Position numbers and translations under genes: made by a program. DNA of 39,836 bases from Treponema sp. (GTDB lineage: Bacteria > Spirochaetota > Spirochaetia > Treponematales > Breznakiellaceae): positions 1 through 39,836 of the forward strand of contig JAISCR010000096.1 of the NCBI GenBank assembly GCA_031265435.1, written 5' to 3'. Under the pieces are notes generated by a model that did not search any database, was not told where the DNA came from, and was given only the letters and a program-made list of their open reading frames with translations. Below are positions 22,165 through 30,148 of the stretch, piece by piece (position 1 is the first letter of the stretch; each line of letters starts with the position of its first letter).

Positions 22165-24882
22165 TCACTTTTGGGTCAGGTTAACTATCCCGTCCCACTG
22201 TTCAGGGGGAGTGTTCCGGTATTGCCCGCACCGTTCCAGATATAGCTTCGCGGGGCCGTCTTCGGGGGCATGGTCCAGTACCGCCTGAAACGCGGTTTCC
22301 GCAGCCGCCCATTCCCGGTTTTCAAAACGATCCAGGGCGTGATGAAAAAGCTCGACCATACGCAGCATGTGGGAAGGCGCGTCCGCGGCGAACGAAAGAA
22401 CTTCGTGGAGCCTGACCGGTTCGTTAATCCCTACTACCCGTACCCGGTCAAGACGGCGGCTGAGCAGCTTTCCCCCGGTTTCCCGTACCGTGTCCTCCGA
22501 GGCCAGAACCCAGGTTCCGTACTGCTTGTTGACCCCCTCAAGCCGGGACGCAAGGTTTACCGCGTTCCCCATGATGGTATAGTCCATTTTCTTTTGGGTT
22601 CCCATGTTTCCCACTACCATGTCCCCGGTATTTACGCCGATACGGGTATGCAGCGGCGAGGGGCTTAACCCTGTTTCACGGTATGTTTTATTCAACTCCT
22701 CTTCAATCTGCTTCATCAGAAGCGCCGAGGCGCAGGCCCGCAGGGCGTGATCCTCCAGTTCCAGAGGAGCGCCGAAAAAGGCGATGATGGCATCTCCCTC
22801 ATATTTATCAATAGTCCCCCGCTGTTCCAGCACAATGTCGCTCATCGCCGACAGGTAATCGTTGAGCAGCCGGACCAGCGCTTCGGCGCCGCCCTGGGAA
22901 CCATATTGGGCGGATAATTGTTCCGAGATAGTGGAAAACCCCTGCACATCGGTAAAGATCGCGGTCATGCGCCGGGTCGCGCCTCCCAGGGCCAGTTTAC
23001 CCGGATCGTTGAGGATTTCCTGGACTACCTCGCCTGAAAGGTAGGTGGAAAAGGCCTTACGGATAAACTGCTTGTCCCGTTCCGTCCCGACGAACGCGGT
23101 GGTCTCCCTGATAACCAGGGCGGCTGCCATGGCAAGAACCGGCACCAGAGGGCTCAGGAAGTATCCGTTACCAATGAAAAGAAGCAGGGAAAGGCCCAAG
23201 GTCAGGAACACGCCGCCTATGCCAAGCCCCATCCGCAGAGCCGGTTTGAAACCCTGTATGCCGGCGATTAGCGCGGGAACCAGAAGAAACGCCAGAACCA
23301 CGCTCCACAGCGAAGGCAGGGAGGTGATAAAGGAGCGGGACAGAATCGTGTCCAGCACCACCCCGTGGGTTCCCACGTTCACATATTTGCCATGAAAGGG
23401 GTTAACCCCGATATCGGTGGTTCCCGTATCAACCCTGCCGATAACGCAGAATTTCCCCCCCAGGGCCTCCTGCAGGTATGCCCGGGTGTCCAGGGTGCCG
23501 CGCAGTTCCGTTTCAAGGTATTCCAGCAGGGTCAGGCAGTATTCGGCCTCCCGCCGCAGGGCTTCATCGTCCTGCAGACCTGAATACCGTTCCAGTTCCG
23601 CGTCAAGGTATTCCCCGGCCATGTCAAGCAATTCCCCGGTCAGCCGGAAACCCTCGTCCCGGAGCATGAGATACCGTTCAAAGTCCTGATCGGAAGCCGT
23701 TTCCAGCGCCGCCTGCCGCGCCCCTTCGGCTTCCTCAAACCGGACCAGGATAGTGTCCGCCTCCTCCGCCAGAACAGGGAAGACGGCTCTGCTGTTCCCA
23801 AGGGCGCCAAGGTACTCTTTTATATGGGCGTAGTATTCTTCCAGATAGGAAAACCGGGCGAAGGACACATGGGTAAAACTGTCCTCGTAGCTTGTGAGAG
23901 GCCAGTCCAGCATCATGGCTCCCTGGTCGTCCAGGGGAATGGATATATCGGCGGGAGCCGGGGCTCCGGGCAGCAGAGCTCCCTTCATGGTAAGACGGCG
24001 GGGCCGCAATTCGAGGGCCGGGTTCCCCAGGTATTCCAGAAGGGGGGCGAAGGCAAGCTGGGCGTACCACCGATCCTGTATCTTCCGGACCAGGTAGATC
24101 CGCCGCCGGGTGCCGTCCCGGTCAATTTCCACGTTGGTAAATCCGGCTCCCCTGAGGGCTTCCATAAAAACGGGGATGGGCGGGAGAATGTCCGTATAGC
24201 CCCCAGTCGGAGCCCCCTCCGCCGCGGCAACCGGATAGAAAAAGTGCTGTTCGGCAAACACCCGGCGTTCCGCCTGTTCCCCCTCAAGAGGGTACTCATC
24301 CTGGAGGTTCAGGGTTCCCCAGGTTCTCCCGAACAAAGCCGCCGCTTCGGCCAGGTAGCGATCATTGTCGCCGGTGATCCCCAGGGTGTCCTGATACAGC
24401 AGGTCCCGTTCTCCGGCGACAAGTTCCGCCACATCGCCGATATAGACCGAAGCGTCCGCGGCCTTAATGTACCCCGCACTGAGGGCGGAGAGGATCTCCG
24501 CCATGGTACCGCTGATTTCGGCGAAACGCCGGGCAAAGTCGGCGCGGAGCCCCTGTTTAAGATAGACTTCGTCCACCTGGGTGGGGCTCCTGTCGAGGTA
24601 TTCAATATCGAATATCGCCGCGGTCGCGCCGTATTCCTTGAGCAGGAGGAGCCCGCCGGCCATAACCGACCGGGGCCAGGGGAACACCCCGATATGGGCG
24701 ACGGCCTGATCGTCCACATCCAGAAAGACCACCTTGGTTATCCGTTCCCGTTTAGGCCTGACACGTAAAAACATGTCGTAGAGTTTGTGTTCCACGTCTT
24801 TGAAGGGGGGACTCAGGGAGAGAAGTGAAAAAACCAGAGCCGTTCCCAGGGCGATTATAAGCGACAGTCTGCGCGGTTTCAT
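22165..24882 (-). CDS. CHASE2-domain adenylate cyclase (class III)
   Basis: A 905-residue membrane protein. A signal-anchor helix (about 8-26) is followed by a CHASE2 sensor in the periplasm (about 30-510; KVVFLDVDDQAVAHIGVFPWPRSVMAGGLLLL). Membrane segments lie near 525-600 and the cyclase domain at about 635-815. The metal acids are D645 (FTDVQGFSTIS) and D689-type position D697 (KYEGDAIIAFFG). K693 and D767 (KMDYTIMGNAVNLASRLE) are the pair that selects ATP, so cAMP is the expected product. The C-terminal 70 residues look like a TPR-type helical tail. It follows the FecR gene by 25 bases; FecR-CHASE2 neighbours are common in bacteria. Confidence 0.93.
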   Translation of the reverse strand: MKPRRLSLIIALGTALVFSLLSLSPPFKDVEHKLYDMFLRVRPKRERITKVVFLDVDDQAVAHIGVFPWPRSVMAGGLLLLKEYGATAAIFDIEYLDRSPTQVDEVYLKQGLRADFARRFAEISGTMAEILSALSAGYIKAADASVYIGDVAELVAGERDLLYQDTLGITGDNDRYLAEAAALFGRTWGTLNLQDEYPLEGEQAERRVFAEQHFFYPVAAAEGAPTGGYTDILPPIPVFMEALRGAGFTNVEIDRDGTRRRIYLVRKIQDRWYAQLAFAPLLEYLGNPALELRPRRLTMKGALLPGAPAPADISIPLDDQGAMMLDWPLTSYEDSFTHVSFARFSYLEEYYAHIKEYLGALGNSRAVFPVLAEEADTILVRFEEAEGARQAALETASDQDFERYLMLRDEGFRLTGELLDMAGEYLDAELERYSGLQDDEALRREAEYCLTLLEYLETELRGTLDTRAYLQEALGGKFCVIGRVDTGTTDIGVNPFHGKYVNVGTHGVVLDTILSRSFITSLPSLWSVVLAFLLVPALIAGIQGFKPALRMGLGIGGVFLTLGLSLLLFIGNGYFLSPLVPVLAMAAALVIRETTAFVGTERDKQFIRKAFSTYLSGEVVQEILNDPGKLALGGATRRMTAIFTDVQGFSTISEQLSAQYGSQGGAEALVRLLNDYLSAMSDIVLEQRGTIDKYEGDAIIAFFGAPLELEDHALRACASALLMKQIEEELNKTYRETGLSPSPLHTRIGVNTGDMVVGNMGTQKKMDYTIMGNAVNLASRLEGVNKQYGTWVLASEDTVRETGGKLLSRRLDRVRVVGINEPVRLHEVLSFAADAPSHMLRMVELFHHALDRFENREWAAAETAFQAVLDHAPEDGPAKLYLERCGQYRNTPPEQWDGIVNLTQK

Positions 24883-24907
24883 GATTCCTCCTTACGATCC
24901 GGCCAGT

Positions 24908-25639
24908 TTAATCCCACCCGTACCCGACTCCCACATCGTTCCCGCCGGTTTCGGGAGGCGGCGGACTAGCCGGGCCGTTATCCCCTGTGGGGCCGATAGC
25001 CGGAGCGTTATCCCCCACAGGGCTGCCGGAGCCGCTTCCCGGCGGAAAAGCGGGAACAAGAAGTTCCGCCGCCGCCTCAAAGGAGCTTACCACGGTATTG
25101 GCGGTCTCATCCACATAACTCATGCCGCCGGCGGCCACATAGGCCTGCCTCCCGTTGGCAAGGGAGTATTGTACCCGGCCCTCATCCACCACCAGCCGTT
25201 CGGTGTCGAATTCAAAGGAGGTGCCCCGTACCGATGCGGTGGCGGTCGGGCTTCTCACGGTAAAATCGGTTTTCCCTCCCGAAGGCGGACTCACTTCCGC
25301 CCGAACCCGTCCGGTGTGAAGATAGAGGTTCACCTGTTCGTTGTCCTGATTCCTGATGATCTCTTCCAGGCTTAAGCGGGTTAGCGGCCGTACCGTTATG
25401 ACCGACTCCCCCACAACAAGAACCGCGGTGCTTCTGAATCCGGTGGAGATAAGTGTGCGTGTCGCTATCCGGTCTCCTGCGGCGGCGATGACCCATTCGG
25501 CCGAACCGGGGGCTTTGAGTTCCACCGTCCCGCTTAGTTCCCGGAAAAAGGCCGACTCCTGAGCGTGAACATTCCGGGTAAAAAAGAAACATCCGCTTAG
25601 TACGAGGGCCGCCGCATACATTTGTTTTCTATAGTTCAT
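24908..25639 (-). CDS. FecR-domain periplasmic or lipid-anchored protein
   Basis: A 243-residue exported protein. The signal could be cut after VHA (signal peptidase I). LVLSGC (Cys 17) also fits a lipobox, but the hydrophobic run continues past it, so type I is more likely. The FecR domain spans about 30-150: LSGTVELKAPGSAEWVIAAAGDRI, VVGESVITVRPLTRLSLEEI, TVRSPTATASVRGTSFEF. The tail is Gly/Pro-rich. FecR domains pass envelope signals to membrane partners. Its position between an outer-membrane barrel (12 bases upstream) and a CHASE2 cyclase (25 bases downstream) suggests that it links them. Confidence 0.9.
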   Translation of the reverse strand: MNYRKQMYAAALVLSGCFFFTRNVHAQESAFFRELSGTVELKAPGSAEWVIAAAGDRIATRTLISTGFRSTAVLVVGESVITVRPLTRLSLEEIIRNQDNEQVNLYLHTGRVRAEVSPPSGGKTDFTVRSPTATASVRGTSFEFDTERLVVDEGRVQYSLANGRQAYVAAGGMSYVDETANTVVSSFEAAAELLVPAFPPGSGSGSPVGDNAPAIGPTGDNGPASPPPPETGGNDVGVGYGWD

Positions 25640-25651
25640 GATATAACTCCT

Positions 25652-26905
25652 TTAAAATGAAAGAATCGTTTCCAGAGAAACACGCCACCTCGCGGGTGTA
25701 TCGGGCACAAACGCCTTTCCCCATTGGGGAAAAAAGGCGCCGCCGCCCAGGGTAAAAGAAACATCGGAAACCGGCGCCCAGGTCAGGCCGGCGTGGACTT
25801 CGCCTCCAAGCAGGGGCGAAAGGGAATCTCCGTCCAGTTCGGGATCGCTATAGGTGCGGGAATCGGTTCTGAAAAAATACGCGGCCTCAATATCTGTTGA
25901 AAGGGAATTGTGAAGCCGTGCGGTATACACCAGTTCCGTCAGGGCAAGGCCGGAGATCTTTGGCCGCAGCACCTTCCCCTGGGCTATCGTGTTGATGGGG
26001 AGGAAGGCCCTCACCGTATCGTCCCATGCCCCGGAGGATACGGCCATATTCAGGGACAGGCGGTCGTTCAGGCCGCCTGAAGGGAGCCAGGCCAGGGCGC
26101 CTGAGAAGGCAAAACAGAATCCCGGTTCCCTGCCGTCTTCCTCAAGCAGCCCCAGAAGGGTTCCCAATTCGGCGTTAAAAGAATTCAGAAAAGGCAGGGT
26201 AAATTTAGCCAGGGCGTATTGGGAATGGATTTTCCCGTTCCCGTCAACCTGACCGGTTTGATCGGGCTTATCGGTTTGATCTTCCGGTTGATCTTCCGGC
26301 TCATTCAAATCAAACTGTCCGGTAAGGCCCAGGTCGAGTCTGCCTTCGGTATCGAAGAGGCCGGGGATTTCCCAGTCCAGGGAAAAGACCAGCCGCCGGG
26401 AAGCAAAGTACCGATCCCGGTCCTGATACTCCGCATAATCCCCGGAATTCATGGTAATCCAGGCGGTCTTTTTGTATAAAAGGCCGGTATACAAAGCCCG
26501 CACGGAAAGACGGGTTTTCCCCAAGTCCTGCCCGGCGGCCAGGCCGTCAAAAAGCCCGTTCATCACCATGTTAAGCGGTTCCCGGTACGGAAGGCGCCCG
26601 GCTTCAAGGCGCAGGCCGGAACCGAAGCGGTAGAGAATTTCAAAACGGTACAGTTCGGGAACCGGTTTCCATTCCTCATCGGCATATTCGGCGGATATTC
26701 CCCCGGAAAGGTAGAGATCCCCCCGTTCCCCCAGGGGGGCGGCGAACCAGGGGATGACGGTTCCGGTATACCCGACATTCACGGAAGGGTCATCCCCATT
26801 GGTGAATACCGGCAGGGATCTCAGGGTGAGGCCGTAGTCCTGGGAAAAGGCCGCTCCGGCGCAGAGCAGGACAACAACGGCGCAGAGAAGCCGTTTTTTG
26901 TTCAT
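25652..26905 (-). CDS. Outer-membrane beta-barrel protein
   Basis: A 417-residue protein with a signal peptide (MNKKRLLCAVVVLLCAGAAFSQ). The rest is alternating aromatic/polar strands (ELYRFEILYRFGSGLRLEAGRL, GLTWAPVSDVSFTLGGGAFF), ending in aromatic RWRVSLETILSF, the terminal Phe expected for barrel assembly. One loop contains a short repeat (NEPEDQPEDQTDKPDQTGQ, about 212-230). It overlaps the OmpA-like gene stop by 4 bases, so the two are coupled. The function is not evident; it could be a porin or a receptor that feeds the FecR protein. Confidence 0.8.
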   Translation of the reverse strand: MNKKRLLCAVVVLLCAGAAFSQDYGLTLRSLPVFTNGDDPSVNVGYTGTVIPWFAAPLGERGDLYLSGGISAEYADEEWKPVPELYRFEILYRFGSGLRLEAGRLPYREPLNMVMNGLFDGLAAGQDLGKTRLSVRALYTGLLYKKTAWITMNSGDYAEYQDRDRYFASRRLVFSLDWEIPGLFDTEGRLDLGLTGQFDLNEPEDQPEDQTDKPDQTGQVDGNGKIHSQYALAKFTLPFLNSFNAELGTLLGLLEEDGREPGFCFAFSGALAWLPSGGLNDRLSLNMAVSSGAWDDTVRAFLPINTIAQGKVLRPKISGLALTELVYTARLHNSLSTDIEAAYFFRTDSRTYSDPELDGDSLSPLLGGEVHAGLTWAPVSDVSFTLGGGAFFPQWGKAFVPDTPARWRVSLETILSF

Positions 26906-28077
26906 CCGCCGCTTCCTTCGTCCAGCAAGGTGATCTCGACCCGGCGGCTGCGGGCCTGTCCCTCCGCGGTGGCCGGATCTCCCAGAGGCCGTTCGGCGCC
27001 GTAACCCCGGACGGTAATCTCATCCCGCTTCCGGCAGCCCAGGCCGACAAGGTAATCCGTCACCGCCTGGGCCCTGGCGGTGGAAACCATTATACGGCCT
27101 TCGGCGGAACCGGCCATAGCCGCATGCCCCCCGACGAGGATTTTACGGCCCGGGAATTCATTCAGAATGACGGCAATATTTTGGAGCTTCTGTTTTTCCA
27201 CCTCCGTTAATTCCGTTGAATCCGGCAGAAACTGAATGTTGTTCAGGCTGATGGTAACGCCTTCATCGGTGGCCCGAACCTCCGTACCGCTTACGCTTTT
27301 TTCTTCAAGTTCCGTATGGATAATCTCCACGAGACGTTCCCGCTCCTCCCGCGCCGGTGGAACGGGTTTCTCCTTCGGAGGAATTGCCGGTTCTGTCACC
27401 GGTGGGGCCATCGGTTCTACCACCGGCGCTTCTACCGGGGTCTGAGCCGCGTCCACCGGGGGCGGAACTACCGGCGTATCATCAGCCGGAATTTCAGACG
27501 CTTCCGCTGTCAGCGATGCCACCGGCATTGCCGCCGTATCATCTGCGGGAGGCCCGGCCGTTGGTTCTGTCGCCGGAGACACCGTGGCCGCTGCTTCCGC
27601 GGCCAGGGCCGCCGTGTCCCCGGAGTAGTCAAGCGCCCGGCCGATGATACGCAACAGGTGTGCCCCGGAGACGGTCATGGTGGAATAGGCGCGGCCCCCT
27701 ATGATCTTCCGGTATGTCAGTTCCCGGTACGCATAACGGGAGCCGGAAAACAGGCTGTACATAAAACCGCCTTTAATATTGAAAGACTTCATGATGAGGA
27801 GGGAGACGCCCCCAAGAGTAACGGGTGTTTCCGCCGCCGCCTTTTTGGGGAACCAGTTGTTGTCCGCCGCGAAACGGTACGCGCCGCCCGCGGAACGTTC
27901 CGCCGTTTCCGGCAAGACCGTTCCCGCCGCCGACAGGACGAACCACACCGCGTCGCCGTAACTCACCGCGGGAAGGGCCAGAACCCGTTCCAGCTCCGCC
28001 GCGGTCTGGGCATCCACATCCGGCGTGAGGAGAAGGACGGCGGAGAGGATAAACAGGGCGGCGGGGAGTTTCTTCAT
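26902..28077 (-). CDS. OmpA-family peptidoglycan-binding protein
   Basis: A 391-residue protein. The signal peptide MKKLPAALFILSAVLLLTPDVDA is followed by a treponemal-type N-terminal domain (about 25-160). A Pro/Ala/Thr/Val-rich spacer comes next (about 170-265). The C-terminal OmpA domain (about 285-385) reads IQFLPDSTELTEVEKQKL, ILVGGHAAMAG, STARAQAVTDYLVGLG, VRGYGAERPL and RRVEI. It should tether the outer membrane to peptidoglycan. ATG 28077 lies 11 bases after the lipoprotein stop, with AAGGA upstream. A decayed second copy of its 5' end lies at 29945-30139. Confidence 0.9.
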   Translation of the reverse strand: MKKLPAALFILSAVLLLTPDVDAQTAAELERVLALPAVSYGDAVWFVLSAAGTVLPETAERSAGGAYRFAADNNWFPKKAAAETPVTLGGVSLLIMKSFNIKGGFMYSLFSGSRYAYRELTYRKIIGGRAYSTMTVSGAHLLRIIGRALDYSGDTAALAAEAAATVSPATEPTAGPPADDTAAMPVASLTAEASEIPADDTPVVPPPVDAAQTPVEAPVVEPMAPPVTEPAIPPKEKPVPPAREERERLVEIIHTELEEKSVSGTEVRATDEGVTISLNNIQFLPDSTELTEVEKQKLQNIAVILNEFPGRKILVGGHAAMAGSAEGRIMVSTARAQAVTDYLVGLGCRKRDEITVRGYGAERPLGDPATAEGQARSRRVEITLLDEGSGG

Positions 28078-28087
28078 CCTGTGTTCC

Positions 28088-29887
28088 TTATGGCGCCGGA
28101 GGCGGAGTTGTCTGCCAGGACAGTACCGGGTAGTCGTAACCGGAGATGAACTTCCAGTCGCCGGTTCCGGCGGCGAAGTTCCAGTTGAGATTGGCGGTAC
28201 TGTACACTGTGCCTGGCGCTGGTCCCGTAAAGTCGACACGGGGAGTGGAAGTGCCGGACCAGAAGCCCGATGAGCCGGGGAAACCGGCTATATCGGCAGC
28301 GGTGTAGTTGTATTGAATATTACCTAATGAAAATGCATCTGCCATGCCGGCAACCTCATCGATATCAGTGGCGCCGGTAAAGCTTATGCTGGTGTTCAAT
28401 ACCGCGCAGTACTCAATAATTCCGGAATAAGACCCCACGATGCCCCCGGCAGATTTAGTGGTAGTGGTATCTCCACTTCCGGTAACCGTACCCAGAGCGT
28501 AGCATGCTGTGACCACAGGGAGGGGAGAAGAGGGAGCGCCGGTGCTGCCCGCAATCCCCCCTACGCAAACATCGCGAATTCCTTCGGCATCTACAATGAC
28601 CCAAGCGTAACAATGTTCAATGGTACTGTCAGAAACCGCCTTCCCCACGATGCCTCCCGCATAAACATAGAACCCCTCGCCCTCCACTTGAGCCGAAACA
28701 TAGGAACTGGTAACATTGCCGTTTTCTATATACCCGGCAATCCCTCCGGCGTAACCGTTGCCTGAAGGGGCGCTGCCGTTAACGGCGCCGGTAAACGAAC
28801 TCCCGGTTATGGGGCCCATACTACTTCCCGCAATCCCGCCTATGTTAAGAGCCTTTTCCGTTGAGGTTCCGCCGATATTCCCCGTAACATGACAGTTTGT
28901 GATTGTTCCGAAATTAACATCCCCTACAATCCCCCCCATGTTGAGGCTGCTGTCTCCATCGGCTATGATAGAAAAATTACCGGTAACCCGGACGTTTTCA
29001 AAGCTTGTATTATCCGCAAATCCGGCAACTCCTCCCGCGTGAGAATCATAATAGGTTGAGCCATCGCCGGTACGAATATCCACCGGACCGCTCAGCTCGT
29101 ACTTAATGGTTGTGTTTTTAATTTTGGCATTTTCCACGCTGGCAAAAAATCCAAAAAACACGCCATTGCCCGCCTTTTTCGCGCCGCTAAAGGACCTGAC
29201 GGTAATGCTATGCTCCTGGCCGTTAAATACCGCCCTGAAAGGTTCGTAGTCAGGCGAGAATAATCCGCCGGGGTTGCCAATAGGCGTCCAGGGCTGTTCC
29301 AGAACAATATCCCGTTCCAGATAAAAGCTGACGCTGCCGTCAATAGCAAAATCCGTCCCGACGCGCCGCAGTTCCGCCTCGTTATGGATGTAGATTTCCG
29401 TAAGCAGGGCTTCATAAGCCGGGTCCACCTTCATGGGAATTCTCACGGAACTGCTTTGTCCCGCCACCACGGTAATGACAGCGCTGCCGGAACCTACCGT
29501 AACGGACGGATTACCCGGATCGTAGGCCGCCGCTTCAACAGTCCATTGCCCCGCGTCCAGGGAAACGGTGGTTCCGCCCCCTCCGGCCTCCAGGGTTTGA
29601 GTTTCGCCGGGGCCGCTCAGGGTAAGCTTGTAAACAAGAGTGCCGGTGAAGTTATCCGGCAGAACCGACCGGGAAACACCGGCGGCCATATTTTGTACCG
29701 AGGCTCTTTGAGATGCGGCTCCCTGAGTCGAGGTTTCCGGCAAGAACAGAGTAAGGCTTCCCTTCTCCACATCCGGCCCGCCGGGGAGATTGCAGGAAAC
29801 GGCGGATAAAACCGCGGCGCAGAGCAGAACCGGCAGCCCAATCGTTATTATTGATGAATTTTTTTGGCAAAGACTTTTTGTATTCAT
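28088..29887 (-). CDS. GLUG-repeat surface lipoprotein, copy B
   Basis: A 599-residue lipoprotein with lipobox AVSC (Cys 32). An N-terminal domain (about 45-195; GTLVYKLTLSGPGETQTLEAGGG, GQWTVEAAAYDPGNPSVTVGSG) is followed by about five GLUG-type repeats (about 300-540; units such as MGGIVGDVNFGTITNCHVTG and AGGIAGYIENGNVTSSYV) expected to fold as a right-handed beta-helix. The C-terminal box is GTGDWKFISGYDYPVLSW. Such repeats occur in adhesins and surface proteins. ATG 29887 has AAGGAG upstream; the frame stays open to ATG 30139 through a remnant of another gene. It is the tandem paralogue of 30149-32041. Confidence 0.85.
   Translation of the reverse strand: MNTKSLCQKNSSIITIGLPVLLCAAVLSAVSCNLPGGPDVEKGSLTLFLPETSTQGAASQRASVQNMAAGVSRSVLPDNFTGTLVYKLTLSGPGETQTLEAGGGGTTVSLDAGQWTVEAAAYDPGNPSVTVGSGSAVITVVAGQSSSVRIPMKVDPAYEALLTEIYIHNEAELRRVGTDFAIDGSVSFYLERDIVLEQPWTPIGNPGGLFSPDYEPFRAVFNGQEHSITVRSFSGAKKAGNGVFFGFFASVENAKIKNTTIKYELSGPVDIRTGDGSTYYDSHAGGVAGFADNTSFENVRVTGNFSIIADGDSSLNMGGIVGDVNFGTITNCHVTGNIGGTSTEKALNIGGIAGSSMGPITGSSFTGAVNGSAPSGNGYAGGIAGYIENGNVTSSYVSAQVEGEGFYVYAGGIVGKAVSDSTIEHCYAWVIVDAEGIRDVCVGGIAGSTGAPSSPLPVVTACYALGTVTGSGDTTTTKSAGGIVGSYSGIIEYCAVLNTSISFTGATDIDEVAGMADAFSLGNIQYNYTAADIAGFPGSSGFWSGTSTPRVDFTGPAPGTVYSTANLNWNFAAGTGDWKFISGYDYPVLSWQTTPPPAP
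28123..28184. repeat. 62-bp block shared with 30211-30272 (end of both GLUG lipoprotein genes)
   Basis: This stretch, which encodes the GDWKFISGYDYPVL box, differs from 30211-30272 by a single base. It marks a recent duplication or gene conversion between the two lipoprotein genes. A second well-conserved block lies near the 5' ends (about 29485-29590 and 31665-31770). Confidence 0.85.
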
Positions 29888-29910
29888 ACCAGCTCCTTGC
29901 AAAAGTAAGC

Positions 29911-29938
29911 AATATAACAATTTATGATGCTCTATCAA
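29911..29938 (-). promoter_or_regulatory. Internal promoter of GLUG lipoprotein B
   Basis: On minus TTGATA (29938-29933), 16 bases, then TATATT (29916-29911), about 24 bases before ATG 29887, in the short AT-rich stretch between the ompA remnant and this gene. Confidence 0.45.
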
Positions 29939-29944
29939 ACAGCA

Positions 29945-30139
29945 GGTGTCAACGCCCGTAAAAAGAGTAACGGATCTTTCCGGCGCAGTCTTTTCGGGGA
30001 GCCGGTTATGTCCCGCAGCGAAACGGTACGCTTCGTCTGCGGAACATTCCGCCGCTTCCGGTAAGGCCGTTCCCGCCGCGCTTGGCGCGGGGAGCAGGGC
30101 GGCGGAAAGGGCCAGCATAACGGCGAAGAGTTTTTTCAT
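29945..30139 (-). pseudogene. Remnant of a second ompA-like gene
   Basis: The frame starting at ATG 30139 begins MKKLFAVMLALSAALLPAPS and continues AAGTALPEAAECSADEAYRFAAGHNRLPEK. It matches the OmpA protein encoded at 28077-26902 (MKKLPAALFILSAVLLL; AAGTVLPETAERSAGGAYRFAADNNWFPKK) but lacks about 30 residues between the two parts and everything after residue ~85. It sits right after lipoprotein A, exactly where the intact ompA sits after lipoprotein B. The frame then runs into lipoprotein B without a stop. Confidence 0.75.
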
Positions 30140-30148
30140 CCTGTGTCC

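Noticed and set aside
23824-24768. A 314-codon plus-strand frame opposite the adenylate cyclase gene
   Set aside because: Antisense shadow in high-G+C coding sequence; no motif.
27316-28149. A 277-codon Arg/His-rich plus-strand frame opposite ompA
   Set aside because: The repetitive composition comes from the Pro/Ala/Thr/Val spacer of ompA read backwards.
29888-30139. A 683-residue single gene from 30139 to 28088
   Set aside because: The first 65 codons are an ompA remnant; the lipoprotein signal and a good ribosome site are at 29887.
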